Shown here: in pieces, positions 25,338-32,638 of the stretch | How the letters are laid out: every line of letters starts with the position of its first letter | Position numbering within the stretch: position 1 is the stretch's first letter | NCBI GenBank assembly: GCA_051295955.1 | Contig: JBPDWA010000009.1 | Coordinates: 1-48,683 of the forward strand | Direction: 5' to 3' | From: Enterococcus faecalis_A | GTDB taxonomy: Bacteria; Bacillota; Bacilli; Lactobacillales; Enterococcaceae | DNA length: 48,683 nucleotides | The notes under the pieces: model-generated | The model's database searches: none | Told to the model about the DNA's origin: nothing | Seen by the model: only the letters and a program-made list of their open reading frames with translations | Program-made: the position numbers and the translations under genes

Positions 25338-25926
25338 CCACTCGTTTCTACGGGTGGTTTTTTCTACCGCTGAAAGTCTCGTTATCGGCTTAAGCCGTAG
25401 GGAGAAGACGACATTCCCTCCCGGTTCCTTAAAGGATCTCTTTATTCCTACGTTTTCTTTTCCTGTAAATGGTTTCTTCTCTTCAAATAACGTTAGTTGA
25501 TCTACTTGTACATCTTCTTGAGGTTGATGGCAAATATATTTTGCTACTTTTTATTTCTTCCTGCTGTATTCACATAGTAACTTTGATATCAGATTTTTTC
25601 AATTTTCATAGCAATATATCAAATTCGACTTTCCGTTAAGAGTCGGTAAGCTGGCCTTTTCCTTAAAACTAGCCTATTAATTGTGGGGCACTTAATTTTG
25701 ACGGTATCTCTACTAACATAGGAGCAGGGCGAAATGGTTATAGGTATGTGCTTCCATAATTTCTATACTTTTTCTTTCACAAAATTCCTTAAGTAGTTCA
25801 CCTATACTTATTTTGTAATTTCCATAAATAATTTACCTTCTATATTTGGGGGCAAATATCAAATGATTCTTTCATATTCATACGGTTTGTAATAAATCTT
25901 CGGTAGCCTTTAGGAAAAAGGCTACC
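25338..25926 (-). mobile_element. Degenerate IS200-type insertion sequence
   Basis: The interval is bounded by two hairpins: CCACTCG-TTTCTA-CGGGTGG (25338-25357) and GGTAGCCTTT-AGGAA-AAAGGCTACC (25902-25926). Between them the complement encodes a broken Y1 transposase. Subterminal hairpins and a length near 600-700 bp are typical of IS200 elements, which move as single strands and have no terminal inverted repeats. The first hairpin, followed by six T, also looks like the terminator of rsmA. Confidence 0.65.
25385..25905 (-). pseudogene. tnpA: IS200-family Y1 transposase TnpA, broken
   Basis: On the complement several fragments match the TnpA pattern from N- to C-terminus: NHLIFAPKYRR, then IIYGNYKISIGELLKEFCERKSIEIMEAH, a scrambled centre where the PDHIHML metal motif should be (reads YNHFALLLC then stops), then YYVNTAGRNKK and VAKYICHQPQEDVQVDQLTLFE. 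Stops and frameshifts separate them: TAA after KYRR, TAG-TAG after LLLC, and a shift at the A-run near 25552. The HUH motif is lost, so it is inactive. Fragments are seen directly; the family is recognised from known TnpA sequences. Confidence 0.7.
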
Positions 25927-26065
25927 TTTTAAACGTTTAAAGTGATGGTCGGGATACCAACTTTCTCTTAACTTTTTTAAGAGGTTTTTATATTACTGTG
26001 CTGGAAGCTCTTCAGAGCCCCTAGCATAATTAAAGGGAGCATAGCTTACAAAGAAAAGAAGTGTA
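25927..26065. other. Short spacer between IS remnant and niaX promoter
   Basis: No gene seen. Ends in a palindrome AAAAGAAGTG ... CACTTCTTTT that encloses the first NiaR-type operator and might also end upstream transcripts. Confidence 0.4.
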
Positions 26066-26078
26066 GTGTCTTGACACC
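26066..26078. promoter_or_regulatory. NiaR-type operator 1 (GTGTCTTGACACC)
   Basis: The core GTGTC-TT-GACAC is a near-perfect palindrome and overlaps the -35 element of the niaX promoter. It matches, as I recall it, the TGTCTTGACA core of NiaR (YrxA) sites in Firmicutes that repress niacin genes when NAD precursors are plentiful. Confidence 0.65.
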
Positions 26079-26099
26079 TCACTTCTTTTTGCCTAGAAT
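26071..26099 (+). promoter_or_regulatory. niaX promoter (TTGACA-N17-TAGAAT)
   Basis: The -35 TTGACA (26071-26076) lies inside operator 1, and the -10 TAGAAT (26094-26099) follows after exactly 17 nt. Transcription would start near 26106, just before operator 2. Confidence 0.7.
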
Positions 26100-26113
26100 A
26101 AGGATATTACAAG

Positions 26114-26127
26114 GGTGTCTTGACACC
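26114..26127. promoter_or_regulatory. NiaR-type operator 2 (GGTGTCTTGACACC)
   Basis: A perfect 14-bp palindrome apart from its TT centre, just downstream of the expected transcription start and 49 bp from operator 1. Two sites flanking the -10 could be bound cooperatively. Confidence 0.65.
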
Positions 26128-26143
26128 TATAGGAGGAATTATT

Positions 26144-26776
26144 TTGAACAATCGTTCAGTCAGACAGATCACAATTTCAGCATTATTAATTGCAATGGGG
26201 ATTATTATCCCGATGGTAATGCCACGTTTTACAGTGGGGCCGGCTTCTTTTACATTAGCAAGTCATGTTCCGGTTTTTGTAGCTATGTTTATTTCACCGG
26301 CAGTGGCAATTGCCGTCAGCTTGGGAACTGGCTTTGGTTTTTTCCTTTCCGCAACCCCAATTATTGCGTTGCGGGCGCTCTCTCATTTACTTTTTGCTAT
26401 TATTGGTGCTATTGTTTTGCAGAAATATCCTCATATTTTGATCAATAAAAAAAGGCACTTTACTTTATGGAACGGTTCTTTGCAATTCTTTAATTTTTGG
26501 ATTGCCCTTATTCATTCTGCTGCCGAGTTGGCAGTTGTCTCAGCTTTTTATACGTTAGGAAATCTACCTGAAACCTACTACACGCAAGGATACATGTACT
26601 CAATCTTTTTGTTGATGGGTCTTGGTGGCGTGATCCATAGTTTAGTCGATTTTAGTATTGCTTATTTCTTAGCGGCTATTTTAAGTAAACAGATGGATAT
26701 TCCTGCTTTTACTGCTGCCAAAAAACAAATCGACACTACGAACAAATTCTTCTTAGCAACGGCTACTAAAAAGTAA
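26144..26776 (+). CDS. niaX: ECF transporter S-component, predicted niacin transporter NiaX
   Basis: A 210-residue membrane protein with five to six helices, of the energy-coupling-factor S-component type: VRQITISALLIAMGIIIPMVMP, PASFTLASHVPVFVAMFISPAVAIAVSLGTGFGFF and PIIALRALSHLLFAIIGA follow the NiaX pattern. S-components bind the vitamin and use a shared EcfA/A'/T module, which is not in this window. The niacin assignment rests on that pattern and on two NiaR-type operators at its promoter. Start is TTG 26144 with AGGAGG 7 nt upstream; the open frame extends upstream through operator 2 but without a ribosome site. A long hairpin terminator follows. Confidence 0.82.
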   Translation: MNNRSVRQITISALLIAMGIIIPMVMPRFTVGPASFTLASHVPVFVAMFISPAVAIAVSLGTGFGFFLSATPIIALRALSHLLFAIIGAIVLQKYPHILINKKRHFTLWNGSLQFFNFWIALIHSAAELAVVSAFYTLGNLPETYYTQGYMYSIFLLMGLGGVIHSLVDFSIAYFLAAILSKQMDIPAFTAAKKQIDTTNKFFLATATKK

Positions 26777-26832
26777 TGCCATTTTTTATCAGTAAATAAA
26801 TTATGGGTCTTATATTACCAGCTTGCGAAAAG

Positions 26833-26897
26833 AAAAACACCTTAATTCTTTCCTTAACGATTAAGTTAGATAGCTAAGAATTAAGGTGTTTTTTTAT
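26833..26897 (+). terminator. Bidirectional terminator between niaX and ada remnant
   Basis: AAAAACACCTTAATTCTT (26833-26850) pairs perfectly with AAGAATTAAGGTGTTTTT (26876-26893), with T-run after it and A-run before it. Confidence 0.85.
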
Positions 26898-26923
26898 ATT
26901 TTTAAATAAATTGTTAGTTAAGG

Positions 26924-27998
26924 TTAAGAAAAAGGTTGAGTGGTTGTTATTCGTTGGGCCGCTGTTTTTTGTTCAAGCTGTAATAAATATTTTTTACGCT
27001 CAATTCCGCCGCCATAACCGCCTAAGTTACCATTAGTGTTTATAACACGATGATAAGGAATGAGAATGGCTAGCTGATTTGAGTCGTTTGCATTGCCGAC
27101 TGCACGTACTGCATTAGGCCTCTGCAGCGCAGTAGCAATTTCATAATAGGTTGAGATTTTACCAATAGGAATTTTAACTAACGTGGCCCAAACTTTTTGT
27201 TGGAAGGGAGAGCCCATTTTTTTAAAGGAATCAAAAAGCTGCTTCGTTAATGAGTGAAGTATTCCTCTAATTGTTCCTTTAGCTGGTGATTAATAGCAGT
27301 TTCTCCAGGAAGACTGCGGCTGTTTTGCTTGATTCGCAACCATTCGAGTTCTTCTTCGAGCTCTCTACGATCCATAAATTCTAGTAGGTAGAGAAACTGT
27401 TCATTGGATACACTTCACATTCGACCGATAGGAGTTGAAATAATGTTGGCGTTTAAAATTGTAATGCCCGTTTTGGTGGTGGTGGGGGGTTCTAAAACTT
27501 TTGTAAATGCATCGTTGAAACTGCCAGCTGAAGCGTAGCCGGCCGCTAATTGTTCATCCATTACTTTGGCTCCTGCTATTATTTGTTTTAAGGCTAAACC
27601 CATCCGTCGAGCACGTGCATATCGAACAAATGACCTCTCGTAAATTCCTTTAAACTTGTGTCTAACAGTGGCAGAGTGTAAACCAAGGCCTTGGAAGTCA
27701 CTTTCTTGCCAACGTTTTTCCGGGTACGCTTCGAAGCATGAACCAGCTGTTTAATTTCTGCTGGAATTGCTTGTGGATAAGATAAAGGTTGGCAGATTTT
27801 ACAAGGACGATACTCAGATAGTAATCCGGCTTCAGCAGTTTCAAAAAACTCGCAATTCTCTAGCTTCGGTTTGCGAGCTGCACAAGTAGCGTGACAAAAA
27901 ATTCCAGTTGTTTTGATTCCGGCAAAAAAAATCCATCGTAAGCAGTTTTTTACAAGTGCCTCATAATCCTCTAGTTGTTTATCCTTTGATGTAATCAT
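26924..27998 (-). pseudogene. ada: Ada methylation-repair protein and activator, multiply broken
   Basis: On the complement the parts of a bifunctional Ada protein are in order. The Ada zinc/methyl-acceptor domain (GIFCHATCAARKPKLENCEFF ... YRPCKICQP) is followed by the AraC-like helix-turn-helix (YARARRMGLALKQIIAGAKVMDEQLAAGYASAGSFNDAF). Then come the linker and methyltransferase domain (SPFQQKVWATLVKIPIGKISTYYEIA ... GNLGGYGGGIERKK). Lesions: frameshift near 27633 before the HTH, TGA at 27415-27417, a TAA after EEYFTH, and a frameshift at the A-run near 27218. In addition the active-site PCHRV motif reads IPYHRV, a TGT-to-TAT change that removes the methyl-accepting cysteine. The adaptive response to alkylation should be absent unless encoded elsewhere. 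Confidence 0.9.
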
Positions 27999-28178
27999 CG
28001 CTTACGCCTTTTTTTCTTGAATGAATGTTATATTTTTAATTATAGTGCAAGGCGTGAAGCGACACTTACTAAAAATGAACAACTAATTAATATAAAGGAC
28101 AGAGGAAACTGTTTGCAACAGATAATTAATAACTGGTATAGCATAGAAGAATTGCAGCATTTAGCTAGTTATTGAGTT

Positions 28179-29279
28179 TCAAATAACAGTTTCTGTATTT
28201 TTATCAAAGAAATGGGCTTTGTTCATATCAAAAGCTAGATCAATCATGGCTCCTGGTCGATGAAAATCACGGGCATCAACTTTTGATATGAATTCGATAT
28301 CACCTGTTTTTGTGTAAAGCATAGACTCAGCTCCCAACAATTCCGAGACAACAATTTCTGAAGAAACAATGGCGTCTGCCATGGAATTCAAGGCTACTTG
28401 TTCACTATGAATATCTTCTGGACGGATACCTAGAATTAATTGTTTCCCTTCATAGCCTTTTTCGATTAATTGTTTGTTTTTCCCAATAGGCACAGCTAAT
28501 TTTAAACCGTGTTCTGTGATCACGGTGCCTTTTGTTAATGTAACCGGGAAGAAGTTCATTGCCGGAGAGCCGATAAAACCGGCGACAAACATATTGTTAG
28601 GATTATTATAGACTTCTTTTGGTGAGCCAATTTGTTGGATAAACCCATCTTTCATAATCACAATTCGGTCAGCCATAGTCATTGCTTCTGTTTGATCGTG
28701 AGTTACATAGATTGTTGTCGTTTCTAAACGCTGATGTAACTTGGCAATTTCTGCCCGCATAGCTACTCGCAGTTTTGCATCTAAATTTGACAAAGGTTCA
28801 TCCATTAAAAACACTTTAGCATCACGTACGATCGCTCGGCCTAAAGCAACTCGTTGTCTTTGACCACCGGATAAGGCTGCTGGTTTGCGTTTTAAATAAT
28901 CGGTTAATCCCAAAATTTCGGCTGCATTTGCCACGCGTTTTTTAATCTCAGCTTTTTGGTATTTCCTCAATTTTAAGCCGAAAGCCATGTTATCGAAAAC
29001 TGTCATATGAGGATAGAGGGCATAATTTTGAAAAACCATTGCGATGTTCCGATCTTTGGGGGCTATATCATTCATCACTTGGCCATCGATTATCAATTCG
29101 CCTTCTGTGATGTCTTCCAAGCCGGCAATCATGCGTAAGGTAGTGGATTTGCCACAGCCGGAAGGGCCTACGAACACAATAAATTCATGATTTTGGATAT
29201 CTAAATTAAAGTCAGTTACTGCGTAGTTAGTAGCGTTGTCATACTTTTTGTAAATACTTTTGAGTGCCATTTCCACCAT
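28179..29279 (-). CDS. ugpC: Sugar ABC transporter ATPase (MsmX/UgpC type)
   Basis: A 366-residue ATPase of the CUT1 carbohydrate importer class: Walker A GPSGCGKST, Q-loop FQNYALYPHMTV, signature LSGGQRQRVALGRA, Walker B VFLMDEPLSNLDA, H-loop VTHDQ, then the C-terminal OB/regulatory domain (GIRPEDIHSE). Such ATPases are often shared by several sugar importers and stand alone, as here: no permease or binding-protein gene is nearby. ATG 29279 follows GAGGGAA; an alternative ATG at 29270 would drop three residues. Divergent from the mgsA remnant. Confidence 0.93.
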   Translation of the reverse strand: MVEMALKSIYKKYDNATNYAVTDFNLDIQNHEFIVFVGPSGCGKSTTLRMIAGLEDITEGELIIDGQVMNDIAPKDRNIAMVFQNYALYPHMTVFDNMAFGLKLRKYQKAEIKKRVANAAEILGLTDYLKRKPAALSGGQRQRVALGRAIVRDAKVFLMDEPLSNLDAKLRVAMRAEIAKLHQRLETTTIYVTHDQTEAMTMADRIVIMKDGFIQQIGSPKEVYNNPNNMFVAGFIGSPAMNFFPVTLTKGTVITEHGLKLAVPIGKNKQLIEKGYEGKQLILGIRPEDIHSEQVALNSMADAIVSSEIVVSELLGAESMLYTKTGDIEFISKVDARDFHRPGAMIDLAFDMNKAHFFDKNTETVI

Positions 29280-29308
29280 TTTATTCCCTCATTTCTCTAT
29301 TTTAATTC

Positions 29309-29337
29309 AGTATAAAGAAAGGAAGTGTTTCACTCAA
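29309..29337 (-). promoter_or_regulatory. Promoter of the UgpC-type ATPase gene (TTGAGT-N17-TATACT)
   Basis: On the complement TTGAGT (29337-29332) and TATACT (29314-29309) are 17 nt apart. The region also holds AAGTGTTTC (29323-29331) and its exact complement GAAACACTT (29382-29390), one overlapping this promoter, possible regulator half-sites. Confidence 0.55.
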
Positions 29338-29449
29338 GGTCGCTTTGCACAAAACTTAGCTTTTTTTTTCGTCAATGTGACGAAACACTTTTTCAGTAGG
29401 AATTTTTCTTCTTTCGTTATAATGAAATTAAAGTTAGGCGATGAGTTGG

Positions 29450-29876
29450 ATGAAAGTGGCGCTAATTGCTCATGATCGAAAAAAAGAATTAATGGTTCAA
29501 CTGGTTACTGCTTATCGAGAAATTTTAAAAAGAGCATGAATTATTAGCGACTGGTACCACCGGTCAGCGTATCGTTGAAGTCACAAATTTAACGGTTCAC
29601 CGCTTTAAATCAGGACCGCTGGGCGGCGACCAACAAATTGGTGCAATGATTTCCGAAGATTTGCTAGATATGGTTATTTTTTTACAAGATCCATTGGCAG
29701 CGCAACCCCATGAACCGGATGTGACGGCTTTGATTCGTTTAAGTGACGTGTATGCCATTCTGTTGGCAACAAATATTGGTACAGCAGAAATTCTGTAAAG
29801 AGGGTTACAGGCTGGTTTTGTTGACTTTCGCCAGCTGGTTCATCAAAGTGACCCGCTACCACTTGCTTATCAATAA
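29450..29876 (+). pseudogene. mgsA: Methylglyoxal synthase, frameshifted
   Basis: The reading frames recompose a full methylglyoxal synthase (converts dihydroxyacetone phosphate to methylglyoxal). MKVALIAHDRKKELMVQLVTAY is followed, after a shift, by HELLATGTTGQRIVE, VHRFKSGPLGGDQQIGAMISEDLLDMVIFLQDP and AQPHEPDVTALIRLSDVYAI. Lesions: one extra A in the run at 29527-29531 shifts the frame after EILK, and TAA at 29796-29798 replaces a leucine codon in AEILLRGL. The usual IPLATN motif reads ILLATN. TATAAT at 29417-29422 may be the old promoter. The product cannot be made. Confidence 0.9.
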
Positions 29877-29884
29877 GTATTTGA

Positions 29885-29913
29885 TTGTTATTTATTTGGA
29901 AGTATGTTATATT
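29885..29913 (+). promoter_or_regulatory. Promoter of folT riboswitch transcript (TTGTTA-N17-TATATT)
   Basis: TTGTTA (29885-29890) and TATATT (29908-29913) with a 17-nt spacer, placing the start around 29920, just ahead of the riboswitch. Confidence 0.5.
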
Positions 29914-29938
29914 TTTTTTGGACGTAAGTCCTAATAAT

Positions 29939-30248
29939 CAGAGTAGAAAATAAAGCGTTAAGTGCCGAAAGGATGGGATGTTGCCTTTTGGACGAAGAAC
30001 AAAAAAATCAAACGGAAAAGTTAGAAGCGGTAGGTGTTTGGCAATTAGCCCACAGGCACAGGACGAGGTTCTGCGGTACTAGTAGCTAAATTGCTCACAC
30101 CAAAAATCCCTGAAGTGTTTGATAAATCGGCAAATAGAGACTGTAAGGCCAAGAGGAGCACCTCTTTATCTTCCTGTCCTAATTTGCTCATCATCAGCCC
30201 AACACTTTTCGCTTTTTATTGTTCGCGGTTTTATTTTCGCATTCGCTG
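29939..30248 (+). promoter_or_regulatory. Tetrahydrofolate riboswitch with very long P4 arm
   Basis: The 5' half matches the THF aptamer: GAGTAG (29941-29946), P2 strand AAAATAAAG (29947-29955), GCGTTAAGTG, the P3 hairpin CCGAAAGG/CCTTTTGG enclosing ATGGGATGTTG, then ACGAA. The 3' half is found about 220 nt later: GCGG (30225-30228), the P2 partner TTTTATTTT, CGCATTC in place of the usual TTGCATCC, and CTG to close a short P1. P4, normally a tiny hairpin, would be GAACAA (29997-30002) with TTGTTC (30219-30224) around about 200 nt of extra sequence. It lies in front of folT, the usual target. The weak P1 and altered core leave its activity open. Confidence 0.65.
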
Positions 30249-30289
30249 CATCGTTAGTTATGTAGCAGCTCTTAGAGGAGATGCTAAAA

Positions 30290-30823
30290 ATGACAAAGAA
30301 AAGATTTTCAACGAAGTCCATCGCTTTAATGGGTATTTTAATTGCGATGGCCGTTATTTTTGCACGCTTTTTGGCGTACGAAACAACGTTTTTGAAAGTG
30401 AGTTTTACCTTTCTTCCACAATCCTTGATTGGCATGTTATTTGGTCCTTTTTGGTCAGGGATTGGTGCGGCGGTAGCTGATGTTGTGGGAATGATGCTGT
30501 TTCCTAAGGCGGCTTATTTTCCAGGCTTTACCGTCAATGCCTTTATTACAGGCGTGATCTATGGCTATTATTACTATAAAAAAGAGATAACATGGAAACG
30601 AGTGCTGATCGCAACCTTTTTAGTTACGCTAGTAGTCAATATCTTTTTGACACCGCTGTGGCTGGGATTGATGTACGGCGTGGACTTAAGAAATTTCGCC
30701 TGGTGGATTCCTCGCTTGGTAAAAAGTGTGATCTTTTTGCCAATTCAAGTGATTGCCACTTATTATTTAGGAAATAAGGTACGAACGAATCAATTATTTG
30801 AACGAGTGTTATCACAAAAATAA
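30290..30823 (+). CDS. folT: ECF transporter S-component for folate, FolT
   Basis: A 177-residue membrane protein of the folate S-component type: KSIALMGILIAMAVIFARFL, VSFTFLPQSLIGMLFGPFWSGIGAAVADVVGM, then FPKAAYFPGFTVNAFITGVIYGYYYY and the C-terminal helices. It binds folates at the membrane and needs an EcfA/A'/T module encoded elsewhere. The THF riboswitch upstream strengthens the assignment. Start at ATG 30290 has AGAGGAG 9 nt upstream; ATG 30281 abuts that site. GCATC (30248-30252) could pair with GATGC (30279-30283) across the ribosome site, compatible with translational control. A terminator follows. Confidence 0.88.
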   Translation: MTKKRFSTKSIALMGILIAMAVIFARFLAYETTFLKVSFTFLPQSLIGMLFGPFWSGIGAAVADVVGMMLFPKAAYFPGFTVNAFITGVIYGYYYYKKEITWKRVLIATFLVTLVVNIFLTPLWLGLMYGVDLRNFAWWIPRLVKSVIFLPIQVIATYYLGNKVRTNQLFERVLSQK

Positions 30824-30826
30824 AAT

Positions 30827-30867
30827 AAAAAAAGTGCTGCCCCACATCCCGGGCCGGCACTTTTTTT
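30827..30867 (+). terminator. Bidirectional terminator between folT and the ABC exporter
   Basis: AAAAAAAGTGC ... GCACTTTTTTT with GC-rich inner pairing, serving both convergent units. Confidence 0.75.
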
Positions 30868-30868
30868 A

Positions 30869-32638
30869 TTAAGTATTTATTTGGTTTTTAAATTGTGCTT
30901 CATATAATTGTCGGTAATAACCGTCTTTCTTACGAATAAGTTCCCTGTGATTACCAATTTCAACCACTTGGCCTTGATCCATTACTAAGATTTGATCCGC
31001 ATTTTTGATGGTGGATAAGCGGTGAGCAATAACAAAACTGGTCCGTCCGATCATCATTTGTAAAAAGGCGTCTTGAATCTTTTGCTCTGTCAAAGTGTCG
31101 ACTGAGCTAGTCGCTTCATCTAAAATTAACATAGGTGGATTACTGATCATTGTACGAGCAATGGTCATCAGTTGTCGTTGTCCTTCAGAGATTTTAATTC
31201 CTTTTGAGCCGATAGGAGTCTCTAGCCCTTGAGGAAGACGCATCACGAACTCATAAATGTGCGCTTGTTGCATCGCTTCGTTGATTTGTTCGTCTGTTGC
31301 TTGAGGATTGCCGTATGTTAAATTTTCTCTAATGGTGCTGTCAAATAACCAAGTATCTTGTAATACCATCCCAAAACTCTTCCGCAGGCTGTCACGTTTA
31401 ATCGTTTCAATGGGTAGACCGTCAATAGTAATAGTGCCACGATCGACATCGTAAAATCGCATCAATAAATTCACTAAAGTCGATTTTCCTGCTCCGGTAC
31501 GACCGACGATCGCAATTGTTGTGCCGGGCTCAGCCGTTAAACAAAAGTCCTCAATCAGCGGTTTGGTTTTTGTATAGGAAAATGAGACGTGATCAAAGAC
31601 TACTTTTCCTTTTACGTTGGTAAGAATTAAGGCATCGGAAGCATCTGGTTGTTCAACAGGCTGATCAATTATAGCAAACGTTCGGTCAAGCCCTGCTAGA
31701 GCTGTTTGAATTTGGGTTGTGATGCCTGAAAGTTCTATAAATGGTTTAGAAAATTGACTGGCGTAAATGGTGAAGCTTGAAATAACACCAACAGTGACTA
31801 GCTGGTTGCCACTTAATACTAATAAACCACCAACTAGACCAATTGATAAATAGGCAAGATGATCAATAAAACGCGAGAGCGGATTGGTCAAGGAAGAAGA
31901 AAATTGCGCTTTTTGACCCTTCACGTATAATTCATCATTTAATGCTTCAAAGACCTCTTGTGTTTTGGCTTCTTGTTGAAACGCTTTGACAATTTTTTGA
32001 TTGCCCACCATTTCTGTAACATAGCCGGAAATGTCACCGACAATTTTTTGTTGCGCCGAAAAATTATTCTGAGAAGCGTTAGCTACGAGCCAATTTGCGA
32101 TAAAGATAATCGGCGTGCTGATCAATACGACGAGCGTAAGCAATGGACTTAAGCGCAACATAAAAACAAAAGCAATCACTACCACGGATAATCCAGAGAA
32201 TAATTGATTGAAAACTGCCGCGCAAGCCACAGAAATATTATCCATATCATTAGTAAAGCGACTGACGATATTTCCATGAGATGTTTGATCGTAATAACTT
32301 AATGGCAATTGATTTAAATGGGCAAACGCATCTTTGCGTAGCTGGGCCGTAGCTAAGTAAGCGACTCGATTTCCTAATAGCTGAATCAACCACTGGCTGA
32401 CAATCGTTACGATTAAAATTCCTGCTAACAATAGAAAAAAGCTGCGCAATTGTTCAAAGTTAACCAGGCCTTTACCCAACATCGTATCCACGGATTTTCC
32501 TATATAGTAGGTCATTAAGACTGTTGCCAAGCCGCTGACAATTCCTAATAAAATCGCTCCGATTATTTCTTTTGGATAGTGCAAAAGGTATGGCTGAAAG
32601 CGAGTCAGTGCACTGAATTTAATTTTTTTGGTCGACAT
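30869..32638 (-). CDS. Heterodimeric ABC exporter, subunit with canonical Walker B
   Basis: A 589-residue half-transporter: six-helix membrane domain (about 20-310) and a C-terminal nucleotide-binding domain with Walker A GRTGAGKST, Walker B LLILDEATSSVD (catalytic Glu present) and H-loop IAHRLSTI. Its signature reads ISEGQRQ in place of LSGGQ. Start at 32638 has GAGGAGG upstream and overlaps the end of the partner gene by 20 nt, so both are translated together. Paired subunits with one degenerate ATP site resemble EfrCD/LmrCD/BmrCD drug exporters. Substrate is unknown. Confidence 0.92.
   Translation of the reverse strand: MSTKKIKFSALTRFQPYLLHYPKEIIGAILLGIVSGLATVLMTYYIGKSVDTMLGKGLVNFEQLRSFFLLLAGILIVTIVSQWLIQLLGNRVAYLATAQLRKDAFAHLNQLPLSYYDQTSHGNIVSRFTNDMDNISVACAAVFNQLFSGLSVVVIAFVFMLRLSPLLTLVVLISTPIIFIANWLVANASQNNFSAQQKIVGDISGYVTEMVGNQKIVKAFQQEAKTQEVFEALNDELYVKGQKAQFSSSLTNPLSRFIDHLAYLSIGLVGGLLVLSGNQLVTVGVISSFTIYASQFSKPFIELSGITTQIQTALAGLDRTFAIIDQPVEQPDASDALILTNVKGKVVFDHVSFSYTKTKPLIEDFCLTAEPGTTIAIVGRTGAGKSTLVNLLMRFYDVDRGTITIDGLPIETIKRDSLRKSFGMVLQDTWLFDSTIRENLTYGNPQATDEQINEAMQQAHIYEFVMRLPQGLETPIGSKGIKISEGQRQLMTIARTMISNPPMLILDEATSSVDTLTEQKIQDAFLQMMIGRTSFVIAHRLSTIKNADQILVMDQGQVVEIGNHRELIRKKDGYYRQLYEAQFKNQINT

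Noticed and set aside
26071..26448. 125-codon frame overlapping niaX
   Set aside because: Out of frame with niaX, starts within operator 1, has aromatic/Cys-rich shadow composition.
30091..30480. 129-codon frame running from the riboswitch into folT
   Set aside because: It has no ribosome site and is out of frame with folT. Its first part, GTGRGSAVLVAKLL-like upstream context, is noted as coding-like but is inside the riboswitch insert.
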